Position numbers and translations under genes: made by a program. The notes beneath the pieces are model-generated. The model worked only from the letters and a program-made list of their open reading frames with translations, had not been told where the DNA came from and searched no databases. Positions 1-5,280 of a DNA stretch of 7,867 nt are shown here, piece after piece. The stretch is from Hungateiclostridiaceae bacterium UBA3922 (lineage in GTDB: Bacteria; Bacillota; Clostridia; Acetivibrionales; DTU013): contig DGEQ01000044.1 of NCBI GenBank assembly GCA_002386045.1, positions 1,729 through 9,595 of the forward strand, in the 5' to 3' direction. The first letter of the stretch is position 1, and every line of letters begins with the position of its first letter.

Positions 1-9
1 GCGGAAAGA

Positions 10-109
10 GCGGCGGGATCGCGCAAAGCAAGCAAAATCACGGGAATGCAAACGTGACGGCGAAAAACCAAGCGTGATTACGGAAAAACAAGCGTGGTGG
101 CGGGAAATG
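10..109. repeat. Degenerate 20-bp tandem repeat, five units
   Basis: Five consecutive 20-base units start at 10, 30, 50, 70 and 90. The last three are clearest: each begins AAACGTG or AAGCGTG, passes through a CGG block and ends in an A-rich run (aagcgtgattacggaaaaac at 70-89). The CGTG tetramer recurs at exactly 53, 73 and 93. The two left units are more diverged. A-runs at 34-37, 63-67, 84-88 and 105-107 recur about every 20 bp, close to two helical turns, so the DNA may be bent. The unit is not a multiple of three, and the three forward frames close at 57, 77 and 127. This could be non-coding, or overlap the tail of an unseen upstream gene. No promoter is evident. Confidence 0.75.
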
Positions 110-115
110 CAGGCA

Positions 116-155
116 GGATGCCGATAAGGCATCCCCTCTGCTTCAGAGGTATCGG
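116..155 (+). promoter_or_regulatory. Back-to-back hairpins covering the ribosome binding site
   Basis: Hairpin A pairs GGATGCC (116-122) with GGCATCC (128-134) over a GATAA loop. Hairpin B follows directly: CCTCTG (135-140) with CAGAGG (144-149) over a CTT triloop. The 3' arm of B contains the AGAGG that serves as ribosome binding site for the ATG at 159. CCGATA (121-126) can also pair with TATCGG (150-155), which excludes A and stacks on B. The pairings are seen directly; a role in translational control of the radical SAM gene is inference. Confidence 0.5.
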
Positions 156-158
156 AAC

Positions 159-1301
159 ATGGTTTACAACAAGTTTTCGGAATACCTTAAAAAAAGATAC
201 GGTACAAAAGTCTACAAGCTGCCTGTCAGCCTTGGCACAACATGCCCCAACAGGGACGGCACTTTGCGGCCGGACCTGAACGCTGAAGCCGTTGGCATTG
301 CCCATACCCCATGTAACAACAGGGACGTTGCTTTGCAGCCGGATTCGAACGGCTTCGGCAGTGCAGGGACAAGTGCAGATGCTACCGTGGACGCAGAGAT
401 ATGTGCTGCAACAGGTGCGGGCACAAATGACCATTATCATGACGCCATCGCCGATGACGGAGCATGCAGCGGCTGCATTTTCTGTGGCATCGAAGGTTCA
501 GGCTTCGAAACGCTGCCGCCGGAAAACAGCATCAGGGAGCAGCTTGAGGCCAATAAACGCTACATCGGCAAGAAATACGGCGCCGAAAAATTCATCGCAT
601 ATTTCCAGAATTATTCGAACACCTATATCGCTTTCGACAGGTTCTCAAAGGCCATGAACGAAGCATGTATCGAAGGGATAGTCGCCCTGTACATCGGCAC
701 AAGGCCTGACTGCATCGACGACAGGCGCGTAGACTTCCTCAGGCAACTGAAGGAAGAAAAGGGCGTCGACATAGTCATCGAACTCGGGCTGCAGTCGGTC
801 AACCACCACACCCTTCGGTGGCTCAACAGGAGGCATGGCCTGGCCGAGTTCATCGACGCGGTGCTTCGCATAAAAAGGGCCGGACTTGAAGTCTGCGTCC
901 ATATGATAAACGACCTGCCTGCTGATGATATCTACGACGTCATCGAAGCTGCAAAAGTACTATCCGCTCTTGGAACGGACCAGGTCAAGTGCCACTCACT
1001 GTACATACTCGAAAACACCGTGCTGGGCAAAGCTTACAAAGAAGGCCGGTTCAAGCCGCTCAGCATGGAAGAGTTCATCGAGAGGACCGTCAGTTTTCTC
1101 GAATACCTGGACCCGGATATCGTGGTCCAGCGCCTTATCGGAAGGTCCCCTACCGGGAGGTCTCTTTTCTGCAACTGGTATACAAGCTGGTGGAAGATCC
1201 ATGACATGATAGTCGAAAAAATGGTGAGAGAAGGGCGGTACCAGGGCAGGCACTTTGACTATCTCAACGGCCGTGCGCTGAGGCATTTCAGGGATACGTG
1301 A
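159..1301 (+). CDS. TIGR01212-family radical SAM protein with expanded cluster loop
   Basis: A radical SAM enzyme of the YtqA/YhcC-like TIGR01212 group, Elp3-related by fold. Family members bind a 4Fe-4S cluster and S-adenosylmethionine; the substrate of this group is not settled. The start is ATG 159, with AGAGG at 145-149 as binding site. The protein begins YNKFSEYLKKRYGTKVYKLP and reaches the motif TCPNRDGT (Cys29), then GCIFC (Cys106, Cys109). Further family hallmarks are YFQNYSNTY near 148-156, IGTRPDC near 179-185, ELGLQSVNHHTL near 208-219, LGTDQVKCHSLYI near 271-283, and QRLIGRSP then NWYTSWWK toward the end. Relatives are about 310-325 residues; this one has 380. The excess lies between Cys29 and Cys106, where the family usually has only about 11-14 residues, and holds an internal duplication and extra cysteines. 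No co-directional partner is close: about 500 bp of repeats follow. Family assignment is firm; whether the insertion leaves the enzyme active is unknown. Confidence 0.92.
   Translation: MVYNKFSEYLKKRYGTKVYKLPVSLGTTCPNRDGTLRPDLNAEAVGIAHTPCNNRDVALQPDSNGFGSAGTSADATVDAEICAATGAGTNDHYHDAIADDGACSGCIFCGIEGSGFETLPPENSIREQLEANKRYIGKKYGAEKFIAYFQNYSNTYIAFDRFSKAMNEACIEGIVALYIGTRPDCIDDRRVDFLRQLKEEKGVDIVIELGLQSVNHHTLRWLNRRHGLAEFIDAVLRIKRAGLEVCVHMINDLPADDIYDVIEAAKVLSALGTDQVKCHSLYILENTVLGKAYKEGRFKPLSMEEFIERTVSFLEYLDPDIVVQRLIGRSPTGRSLFCNWYTSWWKIHDMIVEKMVREGRYQGRHFDYLNGRALRHFRDT
241..352 (+). repeat. In-frame 69-nt-spaced duplication inside the radical SAM gene
   Basis: The stretch 241-283 recurs at 310-352, an offset of 69 nt (23 codons). 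By hand count 33 of 43 bases match. At protein level CPNRDGTLRPDLNA (from Cys29) reappears as CNNRDVALQPDSNG (from Cys52). The first copy holds the conserved family motif; the second is a degraded echo in the inserted region. A further CAGGGAC at 364-370 suggests more partial copies. Duplication by slippage or unequal exchange is inference. Confidence 0.75.
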
Positions 1302-1480
1302 CGGCAGGCGCTGAAAAACGGGGCACACTGGCGTACAGGACATTGGAACATAGAACACCGAGATGCAGAACATCGGAACGCCAGGCATCGGCAACAGAAC
1401 ACATACAGAAAACCGGGATACAGAAGATCAGAATGCGTAATGCCTGAACACAGAGCATCAGGAATCGAAGCATCGGGATA

Positions 1481-1592
1481 CAGGACATCGGAAAACCTAA
1501 CACCAGCATACAGGACACGTGGATGGACACCAGGAACAGGACATCGGAAAACCGAACGCCAGCATACAGGACACCTGGATGGACACCAGGAT
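1481..1592. repeat. 56-bp tandem duplication
   Basis: Bases 1481-1536 and 1537-1592 are adjacent direct copies with 52 of 56 positions identical by hand count. Both begin CAGGACATCGGAAAACC and end GGATGGACACCAGGA. This is the youngest-looking, best-preserved repeat in the tract and suggests ongoing or recent copying. It contains smaller words of the surrounding tract, so the 56-mer is a higher-order unit built from shorter ones. Confidence 0.9.
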
Positions 1593-1766
1593 AGAGGAAC
1601 GCTGGTCATCGGGATCAAAACGCTGGAACGCCAGACATCGGAACGCTGGTCATCGGAATCAGAACGCCGGAACACAGAACATCGGGATATAAAACACCGG
1701 AACACGGGCATCGGAAGGACAGAAGCACTGAGATGCCGAACACCAGGATCACCGGCATAAGGGTAC

Positions 1767-1781
1767 ATCCTGGAGCAGGAT
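1767..1781 (+). promoter_or_regulatory. Perfect triloop hairpin upstream of the DUF368 gene
   Basis: ATCCTG (1767-1772) pairs perfectly with CAGGAT (1776-1781) over a GAG triloop, about 40 nt before the likely start codon. No T-run follows, so it is not a standard terminator. Function is unknown. Confidence 0.4.
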
Positions 1782-1821
1782 ATCCGTCAGGATCGATCAC
1801 CTGGGTAGGAGAGTGTATCAA

Positions 1822-2826
1822 GTGGAATACCTGAAGAACATTATCAAGGGTGTCATTATCGGGATCAGCATGATGGTGCCGGGCGTCAGCGGCGGGACCA
1901 TGGCGATAGTGCTCGGGATATATGACAGGCTGGTCCACAGCGTGGCGACGATTTTCAAGGATTTCAAAAACAACCTGCTGTTCCTTGTCCAGGTCGGGAC
2001 AGGGGGAGCAGCCGGTGTGCTGATATTCAGCCGCCTGATGGAAGGAGCGATGACCGCATATCCGCATATCATGCGGTTCCTGATAATGGGCATCATCATA
2101 GGCGGGCTGCCGCTGCTCTTCAAAAAGGCGGCGGAGAGCAGGACGACTGTGCCTGTGGGCGAAACGGATGTGGATGGGATAAAATCTGCCGGGCGTTCGG
2201 GCGAAAAAGGTGTAAAAATGAGAAGGACCACTGCGCCCGCAGGCAAAGCAGGCGCAGGCACAGAAAAGAGCAGTACCAATATGCCTGCAGACAAAGCAGG
2301 CACAGAAAAAAGCAAAGCCGCCGCTCAGCCTGCGGTGAGCCACGCCTCCGACTACATATTCCTCCTGCTCGGTGCAGCCATAGTGCTGCTTATGTCGCTG
2401 GAGCCCGAATCCATGACAGGCATGGCAACTGACGGCAGCCTGGTGAGCTATATATTCCTGCTGATCTCGGGACTCATCATCGCAGTCGGGGTCGTGCTCC
2501 CGGGCATCAGCTGGTCGTTCATGCTGCTGGTGCTGGGCATGTACGAGATCACGCTCAACGCCATCAACACGTTCAACGTCCCATTCCTTATACCCCTCGG
2601 CATCGGCATGGCCCTTGGTATATTCGGCACTGCAAAAGCCGTCGAAAGATTCCTGCAAAAATATCCACGCAGGACGTACATGCTTATAATCGGCTTCGTG
2701 GCAGGTTCCCTCCTGGAAGTATTCCCGGGCATCCCCCGGGGCTGGCAGATCCCGGTGTCCGCGGCGGCCTTCATCGCTGGTTTCGCGGCTATCTTCTTCC
2801 TCGGCAAAAAGGGATTTGCTGAATAA
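1822..2826 (+). CDS. DUF368 family polyprenyl-phosphate transporter (PopT type)
   Basis: An integral membrane protein of the DUF368 family. Members have been shown in other bacteria to return undecaprenyl phosphate across the cytoplasmic membrane for reuse in wall synthesis; that role here is inferred from family. I prefer GTG 1822: AGGAG lies at 1807-1811, a 10-nt gap, whereas the GTG at 1813 would overlap the binding site. The product is 334 residues. The family's paired signatures are present: PGVSGGTMAIVLGIY near residues 20-34 and LPGISWSFMLLVLGMYE near 226-242, marking two related halves. Several hydrophobic segments flank them. Between the halves, residues about 104-175 form a charged, membrane-free loop rich in Ala, Gly, Lys, Thr and Glu with an internal repeat. 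Members are usually nearer 260-300 residues, so this loop accounts for the extra length. No partner gene adjoins; a weak terminator follows. Confidence 0.88.
   Translation: MEYLKNIIKGVIIGISMMVPGVSGGTMAIVLGIYDRLVHSVATIFKDFKNNLLFLVQVGTGGAAGVLIFSRLMEGAMTAYPHIMRFLIMGIIIGGLPLLFKKAAESRTTVPVGETDVDGIKSAGRSGEKGVKMRRTTAPAGKAGAGTEKSSTNMPADKAGTEKSKAAAQPAVSHASDYIFLLLGAAIVLLMSLEPESMTGMATDGSLVSYIFLLISGLIIAVGVVLPGISWSFMLLVLGMYEITLNAINTFNVPFLIPLGIGMALGIFGTAKAVERFLQKYPRRTYMLIIGFVAGSLLEVFPGIPRGWQIPVSAAAFIAGFAAIFFLGKKGFAE
2236..2313 (+). repeat. In-frame repeat in the DUF368 hydrophilic loop
   Basis: PAGKAGAGTEKS (2236-2271) is followed by PADKAGTEKS (2284-2313). The DNA copies share CAAAGCAGG and GGCACAGAAAA words and differ by a 6-bp indel. 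The repeat lies in a loop between membrane segments, where inserted residues would be tolerated. It parallels the insertion in the radical SAM gene. Confidence 0.7.
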
Positions 2827-2864
2827 AGTCACGAATAATGGTGATTATACGAATATTACAAAAG

Positions 2865-2897
2865 AAAACACTGAAAACGTTCGTGTTTTGTGTTTTT
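2865..2897 (+). terminator. AT-rich terminator-like hairpin after the DUF368 gene
   Basis: AAAACAC (2865-2871) pairs with GTGTTTT (2890-2896), and AAAAC (2874-2878) with GTTTT (2885-2889). A TG bulge (2872-2873) and a GTTCGT loop interrupt. The last arm ends in five T's (2893-2897). The stem is weak because it is nearly all A-T. It sits just before the permease promoter, which supports a boundary role. Confidence 0.5.
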
Positions 2898-2902
2898 ATT
2901 GG

Positions 2903-2932
2903 TTGACAAAATGAGTTCTCATTTGATAGTAT
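2903..2932 (+). promoter_or_regulatory. Sigma-70/A-type promoter with internal palindrome
   Basis: A perfect -35 TTGACA (2903-2908), an 18-bp spacer and a -10 TAGTAT (2927-2932) preceded by TG at 2924-2925 (extended -10). The spacer contains AAATGAG (2909-2915), TT, CTCATTT (2918-2924), a perfect 7+2+7 inverted repeat. Its place between the two boxes is typical of a repressor operator, so this promoter is probably controlled. Transcription would start near 2939 and drive the NCS2 permease. The regulator is not identifiable from here. Confidence 0.75.
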
Positions 2933-2938
2933 TAGAAG

Positions 2939-3174
2939 CGTGAAAGGCACATCAGGACAACGGCGTGAAACGCTTGAAATATAAAGGTCCGGGGGACCTT
3001 GGCCATATGAACGTTAAAGGCAGACAGTTTCATTTTTGCGTAAGCACAATGTACCAACCCAGTATAATCGAGGAATCAAGGCACGAACATTTGCGTCTGG
3101 CGGTACAGGCTTGACCGGACGTGCCGAACGTCCGTTAAGTAATTATCTCTTAAATCTCATGGGAGGGAAATTCT
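2939..3174 (+). promoter_or_regulatory. Long structured leader of the purine permease gene
   Basis: From the predicted start near 2939 to the ATG at 3175 is about 235 nt without a convincing gene. It holds a perfect hairpin AAGGTCC-GGG-GGACCTT (2984-3000), a second CGGACGT-GCCGA-ACGTCCG (3116-3134), and directly after it TTAAG/CTTAA (3135-3139 with 3149-3153). GGCACG (3080-3085) can pair with CGTGCC (3120-3125), which competes with the second hairpin. TGTACC (3050-3055) can close with GGTACA (3102-3107). Such competing pairings fit an attenuator or riboswitch. I looked for the purine riboswitch core (GTTTCTACC and CCGTAAA), and for PRPP, ZTP and T-box signatures, and do not see them. A riboswitch is therefore unproven. 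Confidence 0.5.
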
Positions 3175-4548
3175 ATGTTGGACAAGCTGTTCGGACTCAA
3201 GGCTCAGGGTACGAATGTCAGGACAGAGATTGTCGCAGGCATAACCACATTCATGACCATGGCCTACATCATCTTTGTCAACCCGAGTATACTGAGCGAG
3301 ACAGGCATGGACTGGGGCGCCGTGTTTGTGGCAACTATCCTGGCTGCCGCCATCGCAACGTTCATCATGGCTTTCGTGGCAAACGTACCGTATGCACAGG
3401 CACCCGGAATGGGGCTCAATGCCATGTTCACCTACGTGGTATGCCTCGGGATGGGGATCCCTTGGCAGCAGGCATTGGCCATCGTATTCATCTGCGGTAT
3501 CATCAACATCATCATCACTGTTACGAAACTCAGAAAGATGATCATCTATGCGATTCCGAAATCCCTGCAGTACGCTATAAGCGGTGGTATCGGGCTGTTC
3601 ATCGCTTATATCGGACTGATAGGCGGCCACATCCTCAGCTTTACGCCCCAGGGTGAAGCGGGACCGACCGGCGCGTACAGCAGTGTAGTACCTGAAATCG
3701 TGAAATTCAGCAGCCCTGATTCCATCCTGACGATCATCGGGCTGGTCATCATAGTCGTACTGATGCTCCTCAAGGTCAAGGGAGCTATCCTCATCGGCAT
3801 CATCGCAACGACACTGATAGGGATACCGATGGGAGTAACGCAGTTGCCGACTTTCGATTCATTCCTTCCGCCGAGCCTTTCGCCGACGTTCTTCAAGCTC
3901 GACATCGCGGGACTGTTCAGTGATTCTACGCAGATATTCAGGATCCTTGCCCTCATACTGACATTCAGTCTTGCAGACACGTTCGACACGATCGGCACAT
4001 TCCTCGGAACCGGAAGGAAAACCGGCATATTCGACCAGTTGGACGAAGAAGCGCTCCGCCAGGGCAAGGGATTCTCGTCCAGGCTTGACAGGGCACTGTT
4101 CGCCGACGCAACGGCAACATCCATAGGTGCGCTGCTCGGAACCAGCAACACGACCACTTACGTTGAAAGTGCGGCCGGTATAGCAGTTGGCGGCAAGACC
4201 GGACTGACTTCGGCAACAGTCGGTGTACTGTTCCTGCTGTCGCTCTTCCTCTCGCCTATAGCCGCGATGGTTCCTTCGGCAGCAACATCCGCAGCCCTCA
4301 TAATCGTTGGTATACTGATGGCTGAATCCTTCGGGAAGATAGCATGGGAGGAACTCGAAGAAGCAATACCGGCATTCTTTACGGCAGTGATCATGCCCCT
4401 GGCATACAGCATCACGACCGGTATTTCGGTAGGATTCGTCTTCTACTGCCTTACCAAGATCTGCTCGAAGAAGGCAAAAGAAGTGCACCCGATCATGTAT
4501 ATCGTCACGGTGATCTTCCTGATAGATTACCTTATCAAGGCACTGTGA
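3175..4548 (+). CDS. NCS2 family purine permease (AzgA/PbuG-like)
   Basis: A nucleobase:cation symporter-2 protein of the AzgA-like branch (COG2252), which in characterised members imports adenine, guanine and hypoxanthine across the cytoplasmic membrane. The 457-residue length fits this branch. GGGAGGG at 3161-3167 supports ATG 3175. Branch motifs seen are TEIVAGITTFMTMAYIIFVNP near 18-38, AQAPGMGLNAMFTYVV near 75-90, LADTFDTIGTFLGTG toward the middle, and TTTYVESAAGIAVGGKTGLTS, whose ESAAG-GGKTGLT core is the family signature. Many hydrophobic helices run through the whole sequence. The gene has its own regulated-looking promoter and a terminator just after it, so it is probably a single-gene unit. 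The adjacent pur cluster fits purine salvage. Exact substrate cannot be read from sequence. Confidence 0.93.
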   Translation: MLDKLFGLKAQGTNVRTEIVAGITTFMTMAYIIFVNPSILSETGMDWGAVFVATILAAAIATFIMAFVANVPYAQAPGMGLNAMFTYVVCLGMGIPWQQALAIVFICGIINIIITVTKLRKMIIYAIPKSLQYAISGGIGLFIAYIGLIGGHILSFTPQGEAGPTGAYSSVVPEIVKFSSPDSILTIIGLVIIVVLMLLKVKGAILIGIIATTLIGIPMGVTQLPTFDSFLPPSLSPTFFKLDIAGLFSDSTQIFRILALILTFSLADTFDTIGTFLGTGRKTGIFDQLDEEALRQGKGFSSRLDRALFADATATSIGALLGTSNTTTYVESAAGIAVGGKTGLTSATVGVLFLLSLFLSPIAAMVPSAATSAALIIVGILMAESFGKIAWEELEEAIPAFFTAVIMPLAYSITTGISVGFVFYCLTKICSKKAKEVHPIMYIVTVIFLIDYLIKAL

Positions 4549-4572
4549 CCGCGATAAAAATGCAGTTCAATG

Positions 4573-4603
4573 GAGAAGTCCGTCATAACAGGCGGACTTC
4601 TTT
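4573..4603 (+). terminator. Intrinsic terminator of the permease gene
   Basis: AGAAGTCCG (4574-4582) pairs perfectly with CGGACTTCT (4593-4601), then a short T-run to 4603. Wobble pairs can extend the stem at both ends. It lies about 25 nt after the permease stop and separates that gene from the purE cluster. Confidence 0.8.
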
Positions 4604-4636
4604 AGCATAGAAGAGGCTTTTGTAATAAAATATACT
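4602..4636 (+). promoter_or_regulatory. Possible promoter of the purE cluster
   Basis: TAAAAT (4626-4631) or TATACT (4631-4636) could serve as -10 box. TTAGCA (4602-4607) lies 18 bp before the first and is a poor -35. Only the context is persuasive: a terminator ends just upstream and a gene cluster starts at 4741. The leader of about 100 nt contains a hairpin GGCAG/CTGCC (4653-4671), without a recognisable riboswitch. Confidence 0.3.
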
Positions 4637-4740
4637 TGTGGCTGAAAATGCAGGCAGACTGACAGGCTGCCGAAAGGTAAAAAGTAAACAGCGAACAGGC
4701 ATACGACAAGCATGTTAGTATTACCGGGGAGGAAGCAACT

Positions 4741-5280
4741 ATGGCAACGATTTCGGAAAAAGGCACGAAAAAAGGGCCGAAAGCTGCGTTGGTAATGGGC
4801 AGCGACTCTGATTATCCTGTCATGAAAGACTGCATCAAAACACTGAAGGATTTCGGGGTCGAAACGGAAGTATTGGTCTGTTCGGCACACCGCACTCCGG
4901 ACAAGGCTGCCCGCTTCGCATCTGAGGCCGAGGCCGACGGAATAGAAGTAATAATAGCTGCCGCAGGGAAAGCTGCGCACCTTCCGGGAGTCCTTGCGGC
5001 ATACACGCCGCTGCCGGTCATAGGCGTACCGGTGAGATCCTCGACGATGGACGGGCTCGACTCACTGCTATCCATCGTACAGATGCCGCCGGGGATACCC
5101 GTCGCTACGGTTGCGGTCGACGGCGCCGTAAACGCCGCGCTGCTGGCGGTCCAGGTGCTGTCGGTCGCGCATCCTGAACTGCGCGAAAAAATGAGGCAGT
5201 ACAAGGCCGAACTGGTACGGAAGGTTGAGCAGCGAAACGCTGAGGTGCAGAAAAAGTTGCAGGAGGATGGTTTCAGATGA
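4741..5280 (+). CDS. purE: N5-carboxyaminoimidazole ribonucleotide mutase
   Basis: Cytoplasmic enzyme of IMP synthesis (class I PurE) that converts N5-CAIR to CAIR, normally supplied by PurK. GGGGAGGA at 4726-4733 sets the start at ATG 4741. Motifs in order: MGSDSDYPVM (19-28, substrate phosphate and base site), CSAHRTP (48-54, with the catalytic His50), AAAGKAAHLPG (73-83), then IGVPVRSSTMDGLDSLLSIV and QMPPGIPVATVAVDGAVNAA. The last segment is about two residues shorter than in the E. coli-type enzyme (compare AIGKAGAANAA); I believe this variant occurs in other clostridial PurE proteins. Length is 179 residues, slightly long, with a basic N-terminal extension of about 13. The C-terminus is charged and helical. 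The stop overlaps the start of purM, so the two are translationally coupled. No purK is in the window. Confidence 0.95.
   Translation: MATISEKGTKKGPKAALVMGSDSDYPVMKDCIKTLKDFGVETEVLVCSAHRTPDKAARFASEAEADGIEVIIAAAGKAAHLPGVLAAYTPLPVIGVPVRSSTMDGLDSLLSIVQMPPGIPVATVAVDGAVNAALLAVQVLSVAHPELREKMRQYKAELVRKVEQRNAEVQKKLQEDGFR

Larger units (their letters stand above)
1302..1800. repeat. Non-coding degenerate short-repeat tract (CATCGG family)
   Basis: The spacer between the radical SAM and DUF368 genes is almost wholly built of related short words. CATCGG occurs ten times, at 1371, 1386, 1471, 1486, 1542, 1607, 1636, 1651, 1680 and 1709. It usually closes a unit like gaacgctggtcatcgg (1597-1612 and 1641-1656; gaacgccagacatcgg at 1626-1641), giving a local period of 14-15 bp. 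Words such as AACACCGG, GGGATAC and CATACAGGACAC are mixed in. Reading frames stay open on both strands because of the repetition, but none has a ribosome binding site or family likeness, so I call no gene. I see no terminator, promoter or mobile-element end. Confidence 0.8.

Noticed and set aside
1259..1768. Cysteine-rich 169-residue frame on the - strand over the repeat tract
   Set aside because: Its composition is a direct translation of the CATCGG repeat; there is no binding site, and it overlaps the end of the radical SAM gene.
1302..1800. CRISPR array
   Set aside because: Units are too short, too variable and adjacent, with no constant repeat and unique spacers of equal size; no cas gene is near.
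1615..2832. 405-codon open frame on the - strand opposite the DUF368 gene
   Set aside because: The + strand frame has clear DUF368 signatures and membrane segments; the - strand product is a His/Asp-rich shadow that runs into the repeat tract.
2939..3174. Standard guanine/adenine riboswitch
   Set aside because: TATAATCG at 3063-3070 looks superficially like the start of the xpt riboswitch, but the junction motifs GTTTCTACC and CCGTAAA are missing.
3036..3656. 206-codon + strand frame beginning in the permease leader
   Set aside because: It needs a TTG start without a binding site and overlaps the well-supported permease in another frame.
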